Source: Leishmania donovani (lineage: Eukaryota > Euglenozoa > Kinetoplastea > Trypanosomatida > Trypanosomatidae). From it: DNA of 64,000 bases. The stretch spans positions 665,140 through 729,139 of the forward strand of contig NC_018259.1 of assembly GCF_000227135.1 (NCBI RefSeq). The letters run 5' to 3'. The position numbers and the translations under genes are program-made. Shown one piece after another: positions 39,955 through 51,800 of this stretch. Under the pieces are notes generated by a model. The model saw only the letters and a program-made list of their open reading frames with translations. It searched no databases and was not told the origin of the DNA. Every line of letters starts with the position of its first letter. Within the stretch, counting starts at the first letter, position 1.

Positions 39955-40760
39955 CTGAATCCTGGTCGTCTAGGCCGAGCCCGCCGGCCTCAGAGGCGGG
40001 CCATGTCCCTAGCGGGTTCCTCTTGTCTTTCCCCATCCTTTCTCAGCGCACCGTGATCGACAGCAGACAAACATGAGTGCCCCTTATACATTGATATCAG
40101 CTGGATGAGTCCAGTCTCCTGCGCGAGGGCGGGGGCCGTAGTGTCTGCCATGCGTTGAGTAGGGGGGGGTGTTCCACGTGCATGCCGGGTGAGCTCAAAG
40201 AGGATGCTGTCCAGGTTCAGGTCAGGGCCCTCTGAGGCCCTGCACGCCCTGCCTTGTGCCACACCTATCCCTCTGCGTCACGTAAAGCCGCTCTAATCCA
40301 TCACGTGGTGTAGAGACTCGCCCATGCTGGACCTGGAGGCCTCGATAGCGCAACGCCGTGGGGTTCTCGTCATGCTTCCGATATCTTCGCCACATCAGCC
40401 GGTCCGGCCAAATACAGGAAATGACGCATGTTTCTGCATCCACGCGTTTTGGGGTTCATTGGTATGGGATTTCTCTCCGTCTTCTCCGTCGATCACTCGT
40501 GCTCTTCTCCCCTCTGCACGCCTTGTTCGGATGCGATAAGCCGTGCCGTCTGTGTTTGGCAGCACGTGCGCGCAGTGCTCGCATTGCGGGATTTCGGGGC
40601 CTGTTTCAGAACGACGCTGCTGCTGCTGCCCAGGTGACTCGTTGTCTGCATCTTCCATGTTCGCCGACGTCACGGGGAGGGGGGTGCCTGGACGGCTTGC
40701 CGACACGTGCCGCGTTTCCCTGAGCCTTTGGCCGCATGGAGCACTCCGCGGCTTCTTCAA
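39955..40760. mobile_element. Complex-sequence island, candidate degenerate retroposon (SIDER-like)
   Basis: About 800 nt that differ from surrounding UTR sequence: balanced base composition, few simple repeats, GC about that of coding DNA, and short overlapping open frames on the minus strand in different phases (starts near 40907, 40443 and 40262), as in a decayed coding or retroposon sequence. The downstream plus-strand side becomes A-rich after about 40900. Leishmania 3' UTRs carry many truncated ingi-related SIDER elements of 0.5-0.6 kb, so one would be expected here, but I could not match a signature or find target-site duplications. A broken unrelated gene is the alternative. Confidence 0.3.
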
Positions 40761-41409
40761 TCCACACGCCCGTGGCAGACGTAACCGTTTATTGAGCAAA
40801 AGTCGGAATAGCAACAACATCCACATCACGACAGCATCAGAGGGGCGTGGTGTCCGCCCCTCACCACAGAAGAAGAGTCCAGTATTGCTGCTTCCTTCAC
40901 AAACCAAAGCAGCCGAGGGCGTGCGTGAGGAAAGAGGACAGAGAGCGGAGAAAAGAGAAGGTAAGAGAGAAGCCGCCTCCGTGAGGGGTGAAGCAACGTC
41001 GAATGAAAAATTGTCGAGGATAAACAGAAGGGACGGAGAAAAAGAGCGAAAAGAAGGGACAAGTCAATCGGGGGAAACAGAAAGTGAAGTAGAGCCCCTC
41101 TCCCCCTCTCCACACCCCAACCATCCAAGCCATATGCACACGGGCACACACACATAGAGAGAGATGTGGAAGCACAACAGAAACGAGAGAACCAGAATGC
41201 AAAAAAGAAAAATCTCTCGCTGCTGCTGCTGCTGAATGCAATACAAGAAAGGAAACCAGCAGAACAGACAAGCGAACCAGCAAAGGTAGCTTCCTCTCTT
41301 TCTTTTTGGTTTTGAGGTGTGACCGATGAGCTCATGAGGAGGAGGGGGAAGGTGTGTAACGGCGCACAAGAAAAAAAAAAGAAACAGAAAGGCAGACGTG
41401 AAGCAAAGT

Positions 41410-41426
41410 TATATATATATATATAT
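41410..41426. repeat. TA dinucleotide repeat
   Basis: Eight and a half TA units within the long SMN-NEK spacer. Confidence 0.85.
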
Positions 41427-43154
41427 TTATACATGTTCTCTCCCTCCCTTGTTGTTGTCGCATTTCATGCGGTTTACAGAGGCCTCGCTGCGAAACAAGA
41501 AGGGCCATAATATATAGTAGAACGGGCGACAGCATCACAGCCCTGTCCCAACCCAGATAGACTCCGTTGGATGTAGCCGTGGTGCCAACAGCAACAAAAG
41601 CGGGGTGATGTCACTCTTGCTATTGGGAAGGTTACACACAAGCAGAAGAAAAAAAGGGCAGGCCTTGTAGATCGTAGGGAAAGGTTGCTCAGGCACACCG
41701 GATGCAAGTTTACCTGCTCTCACAGACATGAACGTGAGAGCGTCTACGATGCTGGGAAAAGGGGAGCGAGGCCAGAAAGACTAACAGAAATGCGCAGAGA
41801 GAGACAGTGTGGTACGCAGGAGGAGCTCGTACACGCTCGCGTGAACAACGGCACAGGTGCAGCGGGGAAAACAAAGGTGGACAGGCGCCCGAACGTGAGG
41901 CGCCTTCACCCTCACCAACGACCACCACCCCGTCCGCCGGCCTCCATCATGATATGCGAGAGAGAAGACGCAAAAGACCAGACCTTCTCGCCACACACCA
42001 AATAAAAAAAAAGGATACCTGTCGCGAGAGAGAGATACACATGTCACCGTCATTCCTGCCGCTTTCTAAACACCCTCCCATGAGGAAAGCGCCGCAGAGG
42101 CACTGCCAGAGACGCCAGGCAGCTCCAAAATGAGAACAGACAAAATAAAAGGAGCCGCTCACCTATGCGAGCGCAGAAAGGTGAGAAGGAACGCTGGCGA
42201 GAACAGTAGAATTTGTGGTGCTCGTGCTGGCCGCACTTGCCCACACACAGAACTAGACAGCGACACAATCCGTCACGCTGAACAATACGCACAACGACGC
42301 GAACCGCGCGAAAGAGAGCAACGGAGCTGCAGGGAGGTCCCTCACCGACCGCAGAGCGACGACGTTGTGATGAATGAGAGGTGAAAAGCAAAAAGCGGAA
42401 AGAGGAGGATGCAGAGAAGAAGAGAGCCCCGAGACAAAGACGGAACCGAAAACGACCTTGGGGAACAAACAACGACAAAAAAAAGGAAAAAACTCAGACA
42501 AGACACAAAGAGCAAAACGAAAAAAAACACAAGACAACAACATCAGCAGCACTTGGGTAAAGGCGTTTGTTTCCGTTCGCTAACGTCAGTGTGTGTGTGT
42601 GTGTGTTTGTGAGTCCGACGACAGGGGGACGGGGGCCGAGATGAAAGAAAGAAGAAGGAGGGTGTGTAACACGGAGGGCCGCACGCGCAGGCACAGAGTG
42701 CGTCCTTTATTCAATAGCATGCACACGCGTCTATGTTGTGTCTGTGTACAGAAGAGAGTGCAGAGCCGCCTGCCCTTACAGCTTCCTCAACACACCTGGT
42801 GGAAACATGCAGGGGGGGGTGGATAGCGTGGGGTGGGGGGGCTTACTCTCAAGGCACGGACAGTGAAAGCAACGCGAGAAAAAAAACCATAAGGCCTTTT
42901 CGAATCCTTCTCGAGCAAACATGAAACTACAGATACAGCTGACAGTTGAAGCGATCGCTTTCACTGAACACGGGAACCGAGCACACACACACAAAACAAG
43001 AAATATCACTCGTCCTCATCCCTCGATCGCGCCGCACCGCGGTGGCTCGATCAAAAGCCACCACGACAGCGAAACAGAGCAAGCAAAGGAAGGACGCTTT
43101 CACATCTGTGCTTCCCCCGAATGGAGCGGTGCACTCGCTGGCGGGCGAACGAAA

Positions 43155-43293
43155 GGAGGGGTGATGGGGCAGGTNNNNNNNNNNNNNNNNNNNNNNNNNN
43201 NNNNNNNNNNNNNNNNNNNNNNNNNNNNNNNNNNNNNNNNNNNNNNNNNNNNNNNNNNNNNNNNNNNNNNNNNGGAGGGGTGATGGGGCAGGT
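43155..43293. repeat. 20-nt direct repeat bracketing the assembly gap
   Basis: The 20-mer ggaggggtgatggggcaggt occurs at 43155-43174 and again at 43274-43293, exactly abutting both edges of the N run. This suggests an unresolved tandem array of this unit. Confidence 0.85.
43175..43273. other. Assembly gap (99 N)
   Basis: A run of 99 undetermined bases in non-coding sequence. The round size suggests a placeholder, so real length is unknown. Confidence 0.98.
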
Positions 43294-43882
43294 GAGAAGC
43301 GAGAGAGCGCGAGGGCTCGTCGTCCGCACTCGCTGTCCACGAAACGATTTCGCTAACATAAAAGAGATGCATATCACGAAACAAAAAGAAAGTAAAAAAC
43401 GACGGAAGTGATGGGAAGAAAAGAGGGGAGCACACATATAGAGAGTTGCACGGTAGTAGGAGACGTGAACAGGATACAGCAGAAATCAAGAGAGGAGCAG
43501 GTCAAAGTGGAAGCGGACGGATGCGCTATGTGCGACACCGAGTGCCATTCCGTGAAGCTTGCAGACGGCAGGTGCGCACGAGAAGCGCAAATAATAGGAT
43601 AGAGCACCGCGCCGTGATACCGCTGCCCGACCAATGGAGCGGGGAAAGAAAGAGCAGGAGAAAGAGGGATACGAGCACACGAGCTGACGAAGGCGGGTGG
43701 CTGTCGCATGCACACCTGGCGATGCGTCTTTAGGCGCAGATCTCCTTCAGTGCCGCTACTCTCTGGATGGACGGCGGGCACCATCCTCTTCTCGTCCCGA
43801 ATAACCCCTCCCTCTGCCTTTCCTCTGTCTCGCCCTCTCCTTCGCGCTGGTTAGCCGCCTTTGCCCTCCCCTCCCCCGCCCT

Positions 43883-45850
43883 TTAATCGATCTGCAGGGC
43901 ACGCATGAGCGCCTGCATCCAGTGGTCCAGCTCCTCAGCACTAGCAACACCAAAGACGATAGAGTTGGAGCTGTGCATCGCAATGGCAAAGGCGTAAGGT
44001 GGCTTGTACCCATCGCTAGGAGACGCAGCGTTCACGACGCGCACGTGCGCGTCCTCCACCTCACACGGGCTCACTGACTTGATGGAGGAAAGCAGCACTC
44101 GTTTGCTGCGCTCACCGCCGCCCACGGCCTCCTTGCCCTTCGACAGGGAAATTGTGAGCGTGGCTCCATCGAGCAGCAGATAGCGCTCCTTCCAGACACC
44201 GTTGTGGTTATCCTTGTACACGACGCCCTCGAACCGCGCCGAGGCATTCTCGGAGATCGTGCGCTTCGTCACTTGTTGAATGGCCGCCTTCCCCTCTGCA
44301 ATGCCCTGCAGCACCATTGCCTGATCCCCCGGGTCGGCAAAGTAGAGTCCCTGCCGGTCCATCGTCGGGTTTGCCGCCAGTGCCGCTGCATCGTAGCTGA
44401 TAAGAGAATGGACATACTTTTCAAAGACATAGAGGTAGTGCTGCATGACAGGCTTGTGCAGCAGCTCCTCCGCACTCGGACGCTTCTCGGGCGCCTTCTG
44501 AAAAATGGCGACGAGCAGTTCGCGCATGTCGTTGGAAAATTTTGGCTGTCCGCCCTCCTGACTGTTCACATCGGCTGCCCCTGATGTCGGTGGGCCCGTA
44601 GGTGGAACAAACTCCTCCTCGAGCACGCACATGCGCAGCTCCGGCAAGCTGGCAGCCTCAAAAGGGCGGCGCCCACCCATTAGCATTTCGTAAAGCACAA
44701 CGCCGGCCGCCCAGACGTCCGCCTTCTTGCCGTAGCGCTTTCCTTTCCACATCTCTGGCGAGAGGTAGTATGGGGTGCCGAGAAATGTGCCGGCGATTGT
44801 CTCACTACTGACAGTGCTCTCGTACTTCTGGGAGAAACCGAAGTCGCCAAGCTTGAGGAAGCCGCGAGAGGTAAGCAGCACGTTTGCACTCTTGATGTCA
44901 CGGTGGATCATGCGACGCGCAGAGATGTGATGCAGGGCTAACAGCAGCTGCACAAAGTATGTGCCTGCCTCTCGCTCCGTCAACAGCATCCGAGAATCAT
45001 TAGTGCCAGCATTGCCGCCTGTTGTGGCTTGGCTGCCCGCCTCAAGAAATGGACGCACCGCGGAGGCGTTATACAAGTTGCGGCGCAGGTCACCGTGATC
45101 CGCAAGCTCTGTCACGATCACCACCGTCTCGTCATCGCTGTCGAGCACGTAGTGCTCGTAATAGCGGATGATGGCGAAGTGATGCGTGTGCGCCAGGCAC
45201 ATAATTTCGGTCTGTGCGTACTGCCGGTCTTGCGACACCATCGCGCGCAAGTCCATAATCTTCGCCACATACAACCCATTTGGCTGTGTCGGGTTCGCCA
45301 GCGCATTGCTTTGAATCTGCGCCTCCACCATGGGCCGTGCAGCCGCGTCGTAGGCCGGGTTGCGCTTCACTACGTACGCCTCTCCGTAGGCGCCTCTGCC
45401 GATGGAACTGATCTTGATATACTTGCTGTGGCTGTCCTTGTCCCCGATGATGTCGCTCAGACAAATGTACCCGACATGGCTCCCCCCGTTTCGGATGGGA
45501 ATGGGCGAGCCATTGTCGTCCACCGCCGAGGTGGCGGAGTTCGTGCCGCGGTTGCCGCCGACGCCGTCGAGGGCACTTCCGGCTCTCGCGGGGGCGGTGC
45601 CAAGCCCCCTCGCCTCCTCTTTGCGTGGTGCTGCCGCCGCCGCTGCTGCCGAAACGGCGACGCCATCTCTACCAGGCTCAGTGGCGTTTCTTGCCCACTG
45701 CGCGTCCACCACAGACAACGGCTTCGTCGCTGAGGCGGCACCTACGACGTTGTTGTTGGGGTCCGTTTTAGTGACAATGTAGGTACTCTCCACTTCTGTC
45801 GCACCTTGGTAGTGGACATTGAGTTGGCTCTTTGACAAGCCGCCGCCCAT
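43883..45850 (-). CDS. NEK-like Ser/Thr protein kinase with C-terminal PH domain, predicted N-myristoylated
   Basis: A 655-residue kinase. The N-terminus MGGGLSKSQ fits an N-myristoylation signal (G2, S6). After a low-complexity linker, the kinase domain spans about 145-480: glycine loop IGRGAYGEAYV (150-160), catalytic Lys in YVAKIMD (197), HRDIKSANVLL (316-326), GDFGFS (335-340), activation segment TFLGTPYYLSPEMW and DVWAAGVVLYEML. The C-terminal about 110 residues form a PH domain (FEGVVYKDNHNGVWKERYLL, ending with the invariant Trp in LDHWMQALMRAL). This NEK plus PH layout resembles the trypanosome NrkA/NrkB kinases. Lipid anchor and PH domain together point to a membrane or ciliary-base location (inference). 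Short Ala/Gly-rich inserts interrupt the kinase domain, as in other Leishmania kinases. The ATG at 45850 is chosen because it creates the myristoylation signal. Confidence 0.94.
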   Translation of the reverse strand: MGGGLSKSQLNVHYQGATEVESTYIVTKTDPNNNVVGAASATKPLSVVDAQWARNATEPGRDGVAVSAAAAAAAPRKEEARGLGTAPARAGSALDGVGGNRGTNSATSAVDDNGSPIPIRNGGSHVGYICLSDIIGDKDSHSKYIKISSIGRGAYGEAYVVKRNPAYDAAARPMVEAQIQSNALANPTQPNGLYVAKIMDLRAMVSQDRQYAQTEIMCLAHTHHFAIIRYYEHYVLDSDDETVVIVTELADHGDLRRNLYNASAVRPFLEAGSQATTGGNAGTNDSRMLLTEREAGTYFVQLLLALHHISARRMIHRDIKSANVLLTSRGFLKLGDFGFSQKYESTVSSETIAGTFLGTPYYLSPEMWKGKRYGKKADVWAAGVVLYEMLMGGRRPFEAASLPELRMCVLEEEFVPPTGPPTSGAADVNSQEGGQPKFSNDMRELLVAIFQKAPEKRPSAEELLHKPVMQHYLYVFEKYVHSLISYDAAALAANPTMDRQGLYFADPGDQAMVLQGIAEGKAAIQQVTKRTISENASARFEGVVYKDNHNGVWKERYLLLDGATLTISLSKGKEAVGGGERSKRVLLSSIKSVSPCEVEDAHVRVVNAASPSDGYKPPYAFAIAMHSSNSIVFGVASAEELDHWMQALMRALQID

Positions 45851-48800
45851 GATTACGCCGATGGTGGTGCGCAAGGGATGTGCCTCACGGGCGCCCAAAG
45901 GAGTCTACTGGTGAAACCGGAAGCGCGACACCTGCAAGACTGACGGAACCCTAGCAGCGCCCAGACACAGAAACTCCAAACCTCGAAAACAAACGGAAAG
46001 ATGCAGAATACTGGTTTTGCTACACGTGCTGAGCCTTGAGAGAGCAACACACAAACAAGAAACAATCGGTCGATGACAAAAACAAACAAACAAAAAAAAA
46101 ACATAAAACGAAGGAAGCGTGTGTGCGCACCCCAAGAACGCACAGGCGATTTCTCAGATGCGAAGGGGCGGGAAGGGGGGGGCAGCACACAAGAGATGTA
46201 CAAGAAGAGAACAGACAAAGTGCCCTGTCCCTCGTGTAAGAAACAAGACAACAGATTGCAGGAAAAGAAAAGGAGGCAGCGGGGGTTGCAACACGGTTCA
46301 GGGCACACAAAAACCTGAGGCGAGAAGCCCTTGCTGGGCGCGCGCGTAGTCTCTGCAGTGTTGCCGCTGCACCTTTTTACAGGTGCCGACCTCTAAAAAG
46401 AGAGAGGCGTCGAAAAAAAAGGGTTACCCGTAGAGGTGATAAAGGCGAACAAACAGACGCAAAGGCCAAAATATCGCCACGGATTCAGTTAGTGGCAGTC
46501 CGCGTGAGTCTCCTGCTGCTACAGTTGCACGCCAATCAAAAAAAAAAAAAGAAAGAGCACAACGTGATGATAATAAGGTGATGAGCACAGAAACACCACC
46601 CGACACACAACAGCGTCAGCCGAAACCTCGCGCTCTTGGTACGGTGTGTATCCAAGAGTTGCAGACACACCGGAGAGCGTGGCAGTCCCAGGAGAGGAGA
46701 GAATCGCACGGAGATAACGGAAACGAGAGGACCAGCAGACCAAAAAGATGGACGCAAGAGCGCCGAGAGAGAGTAGACAGATTCTCTTGTGAACAAGAAA
46801 ACAAAGGAAACCAACACCCTTCGTGTGGGGTGTCTGCACGTTTGTATACAGTTTACGTGAGCCTCGGGAATCGAAACGTGTGAGAGCGTTCAGGTGTAGG
46901 CGAGACGAAGCAACGCAGTAGCGTGACAGACGTCCAGAGAAACTTACACATGCACCCCAGAACCTTCTCGCGGACTCCAACGGCAGTGCACGCGCACACG
47001 AGCTAGTAGCCGGCCAGCCAGCTTCCGTATACAAGCCGAGAGAGGCTGAGAGATGGGGCAAGTAGGGAGGGGGAGGTGGAGGGGGTGGGGTGCACCGTTG
47101 AGCTGACGGGAAAGAGAAGGGAGAAGATTGTGTTCCTGGTTCTTTGTGGCGCCGAGAGGAAGTGTGACTGGAGAGAGAGAAAGAAGAGAGAAGCTGCCGA
47201 GAATACAATAACAAAATCAAACACAAAGAGCCACAAGCAACCACGAGCGCACACACGCTTAATGAGAGAGAGGGAGAGGAGAGGGTGTACGCAGTGATAC
47301 CAACTTACCACTCAGGAAACAAACAAAAAAAACAGAACCAAGAACGGAATAAGCCAAAATGTATAATATGAAGCGTGAAGAGAAGAGGGAACGCGGACTA
47401 CTACAACAAAAGCCAAACACCAACTAGAAACGCCAACACAAGAACAGAGATAACAATCAAAGAAAACCCTCGGAGGAAAGGCGGAAGGAGAGAAAGAGAT
47501 CAGCAGTAGTAGTAGCAGTGGCAGTAGTCGACGCAAACAGAGCGTCGAATCCCGCACACTCACCAGCAAGCAAAAAAAAAAACGACGGAGAGAAAAAGTG
47601 TCGCTGTGCAACCCTTCCACTACTGGGTATGTGTATATGGCTGTATGATACAGCTGGCGTGGTAGGGTGCGATCAGATTGAGGCGGCGGAGGGGGAAGGG
47701 AGTATCTCTCGAGCGCGCACACACAAAAGGAAATAAAAACCCCCGAAAAACAAGCAGAAAGCAGCACGAGAGAAGCAGAGGCCGCCCACGCAAGGGAAAA
47801 AAAAGATACACACACACACAACAGAGAGAGTGGAGGAGAAACAAAGAGGAACAAAACCACCGAACCAAGGGATGACGCAATACAATGTCTTTTTTGAAGC
47901 GTGAAAGAAATCCACAAACGAAACGAAAAGTTTTTTGAGAATTCTGAGATTTGGTTTATGCGTTTTTCTTTGTTCTTTCCTTGTTCTCTTGTCCTGTTGT
48001 CCACGATAGAAGCATAAACCTACGCGCGAGCTCGACAACACCACACACACGCAAAGAAAAAGGGGGAGGAAAAATACACGCACACGCGAAAAGAAACAAC
48101 ACGGGAAAGAGGGTGGAGAAAGGAAGCGAAAAGGAGAGAGAGAAAGCAATATGAGAGAGAATGTACAGAGAGGCGGCTTACAGAGACGGGTTCAGAGGGA
48201 AACAGCCACAACACACGTGATGAGGGGTGTGCTGTACAGTAAGGGAAGGCTCAACAGGGCGATGTCGCTCTCGATCGGTCTCTTTGTCCTCGCTGCAATC
48301 TGCTTGAAGCGACTTCCCTACCTTTCACTCCGTTTTTGTTGCTGTTGACTTTTTTTTTCGGTTCTATCACAGTCCTCCGTGCAGGGCGCTGCGCAAAGCG
48401 AAAGGCAGAAGCTGGTTGAGCGGGTGGAAGGCTCGAGCGTTCCCCAGCACAAGAGTCGGGGTGTGTAGTGATGATATTGATGTGCTGGAGATCGCGAGGA
48501 GTAGGCGTCCGTGTAGAAAACGCGCAGAGTGTGGCCGAGAAAGCGGAAAGACAGAGAGAGATTTAGCTCATAAAGAGAAGGTGAAGCATGTGCAAGGTAC
48601 TTGACCAAGAACACGTACATCGCCGGGCCCCAGTGAAGCGTCGCCGCCATCCACAACACTAGTAGAACCTATTTCTTTCCTACCGCGCTCGACTTCTGGA
48701 AGATGAGGCGCGCGAGACGCACACAAGTGAAAGAGCGCTCTCGTCACACACCCAGAGCAGAGGTCACAACTCGCTGAAGGAAGAAGTAGAGCTTTCCTCG

Positions 48801-51800
48801 GCGATTCTGGTTTGCGGCGAGCCGAGCAAGCAGAGAGCGTGTGGTAATGGCAAGAAGTGCGTGGCGCGGTCATGTCCACGCCACAAACGCCGCCTTCACC
48901 CGTTCCAGTGGTCTTTTGCCGTCATCGCACGCAAAAATGCCTGCCAAGATTTTGACGTGACCGCATGTTTGCCTTTAGATGGCTACGACGACATCCACGG
49001 AGTGGAAATAGGGGTCCCCACGCGTGCGTCCTGACGCCGCGGCAGCCCGTGTTTTTCTTTCAAGCGTCTTTCGCAGCACACTTTTCGGCCTCCCTTCACT
49101 GCGCTTGATAGACCGCATATATGTTTTGAGTGCTTAGTCATAACTGTGTAAGGCATAAAACACGCACGCAGAGCCAAGCAAGCAAGCAAAGAAGAACAGG
49201 AGAGAGGAGAGAGGTGGCGTTCACACTCTGGAGGAGAAACGGCAACAATACATGCAGAGGAAAAAAAAACAAGCCGAAGAGACGCGGAACGTGACGGAGG
49301 GAGGAGTATTGCATTCCACGCACATAGGGCACACGTACACGCGCAAAGAGGACACGGTGAAGGAGAGAGACCGCTGAGCAGCCACAACGAGTGACAGAGC
49401 GGCAGATACGCATAGAGAAAGAGTGGTAACTAGCACAGTACACCGGCGGATACAGGCGCTTACGTGGCACTTTACACTAGCCCGGCACACAAGCGAGACT
49501 GGCTGGGCACGAGGAGGAGAGCAGATGCGCAGCAGGGTCACTGAAGTGCACTTGCGGGAAAGCGAAAACTCTTGCAGTCACTTTACTTTCCCTGCTCCCA
49601 CCTTGTTTTCAAACGACCGTCCGTGTGTGTCGTACGCGGGCACGTCTTTTTTCCCTGTATTTCTCCCCTCATCCGTACCTCCACTCGTTTGGCATCGTCT
49701 TGCTGCAGAATACATACACATGTGTGTGTCTATGTATGTACGTGCGCTGAAACCACACTCCTCTTACCGCCTTCTCGTCGTCTTTATGTTGTTTTTTTTT
49801 TTTTTGTTTTCGTTTGCTCCCTCTCTTGTGGCGATCTTTGCGGTTCTTGAGCACCAAAGAAACGCTGGGGAGAGAAGAAGAGTACAAGAACCGTACCACA
49901 CATCAACGACTGGCAGATGTAAAAGTGAGGGGGACGGAGGGGTCGCAGAAGATAGCGATTCACAGACGAAAAAAAAACGGAGAAACAGTGCGGCAAAAGA
50001 AATAAAAGGCGCACCTGCTACTACTCTGTAGACCTAAAGCATAGAGAGTTGCAAAACGGTGTACCCTTCACCCTCTCTGGCGACCCTACCGTTGTCTTTA
50101 CAGCTCACCGCCTTTCACACTGGCTAACAGTGAGGCAGAGGTATACCTGCGCTCAACGTGCCATTACGTGAGGCTGAATAGGAGAGGGAGACGGACGGCA
50201 CAGCGGGGGCGGCAAAGGAGGGGTGAGGAAAGGTCACAGCAGCCAGACGCACGCAGGCTGGAGACACAAGAAGAGGGAAAACGAAAAGTCACAGACGCTG
50301 AGAAGCGCATCAGTAACTTTCCGATTCCTTCAGCAATTTGAGTGCACGCGCAGACGCTTTTTCTCCAGCTCATCTTCCTCGATCCTGAAGGATCGTTACA
50401 TGTGCGCAAAAGGAACGATTCTTGAATTCTTCAACAATCCTCTGTACGTCAGTTCGCATTTTTCGCGCCTATTTTCCACGTTCTCTTTGCAGTTGTTGTG
50501 CGTGCTCCTTCTTTCCCGCTTTTTTTTCGATAGTCGTGTCAATACCATCTCGTCATGGACCACCGTTGGCGGGGATGAAAAGCACAGGAAAGAAGGGGAA
50601 GTAAAAACAAAGTGGGGGGGGGAAGAGGGCGGGGGTTACACCCCAAATGAGACCACGTGCGGAAGAGAGCTCTTTCTGTATGATTTCCTGGACTGCCGGC
50701 CCACTCCTTCCCCCCATCCCGCCCCACCCGTCCATCATGTCCATCACGCTCTGTTGTTACTGTTCCAACTATCCTTTCGGTCACTTGCTCGTGCTATCAC
50801 ACGCACACAGACACAACAACAACAGCAAAGACACAACCGAGAGAGAGAGAGCCGCGAGACGAGGTGGGGGGGGGGCAAGACAGGAAGGAATGAGGAAGCG
50901 CCAGGGAGATGAAAGGCAGGCATGCCCATACGACACACCCGAGAAGTGTGGTGGTGGACGGAAGAAGAGGAGACTCCCATTTGCCTCTTTTCTGCTTTCG
51001 CGCCAAAGAAACGACGCACCTATGCAACAACAATGACACAGACATCGATACGGGAGAGGGCGAGAAGAGAAGGGCAGAAGGGGGAATGGCGAGAGAGGGA
51101 AGCAACATGAAAAGCACGAGAGTAACGACGACAAAAAAAAAAGAAAAAGAGAAAACGCGTGTGAATCTCAGGGCCCAATAGTCCAAAAAAAAAGAAAAAA
51201 TGGAAAGAGAATACAAACTAACGCATCAGAAAAGGCGACGGGAAAAAAAAACGAGCCAAACCTACCGCCAGAAACAGAAGGGAGACAGCGGGGAGGGAGG
51301 TGTCGACGTATCCCGTGCTAATAAACGTCGATGCGGTCAATAAAGCCGTTCGTGAGATTGCAGGAGAGCGAAAGAGAGAAAGAGATCGAGAAGCAGCGAG
51401 TGAAAAGGGAGAGGATAGGTGCTGCCGTGGCTGCGAGTGCTTGCATCTTCGTTTCGCTTACGGCTTTATAGAAAGCCACGGCAGCAGCAGTGCTAGAAGA
51501 TGTTAGAGACAAACAGTGACAAGTGAGAGAAGGTGTGTTATAGGGTTTACAGAGCAGTGCAGTGCTTCCTTCCATCATATTCCCACCCTACTCAGCACTT
51601 GAACCGCAAGCATGAGCACACGGCATTGTGCGGGGCGTAAGTGTGTGTATGAAACGGCAATTTCAGAAAAAAAGAGAGACAAGCAGGCAAGCACCGCCGC
51701 ATAACCCCCTGAGGGAGATTTCACTTCTCGTTGAAGCAGCACCGTCGAAGAGACAGACGTTCGGTCAAGACGACAATGCTGGGATAGAGAGCAAGAGAGA

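Larger units (their letters stand above)
39295..43882. other. 4.6 kb spacer with assembly gap
   Basis: No intact gene is supported. It holds the SMN 5' UTR, a complex-sequence island at 39955-40760, a TA repeat at 41410-41426, long A-rich purine tracts (42370-42540), the run of N at 43175-43273 and the 3' UTR side of the NEK kinase gene. It is unusually long compared with the typical 0.8-1.8 kb spacers in this window. Confidence 0.65.

Noticed and set aside
40395..40907. 170-codon minus-strand frame with a CxxC pair (CEHCAH)
   Set aside because: Codon bias is inconsistent, the frame is interrupted on both sides, and it overlaps the candidate decayed element; a real zinc-finger gene is not supported.
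46519..48004. Two adjacent 230-245 codon minus-strand frames in the SODB1-NEK spacer
   Set aside because: Low-complexity translation of pyrimidine-rich transcript; no GC3 bias.
50223..50912. 229-codon plus-strand frame
   Set aside because: Opposite to the transcription direction of the unit, and composed of repeat-derived residues.
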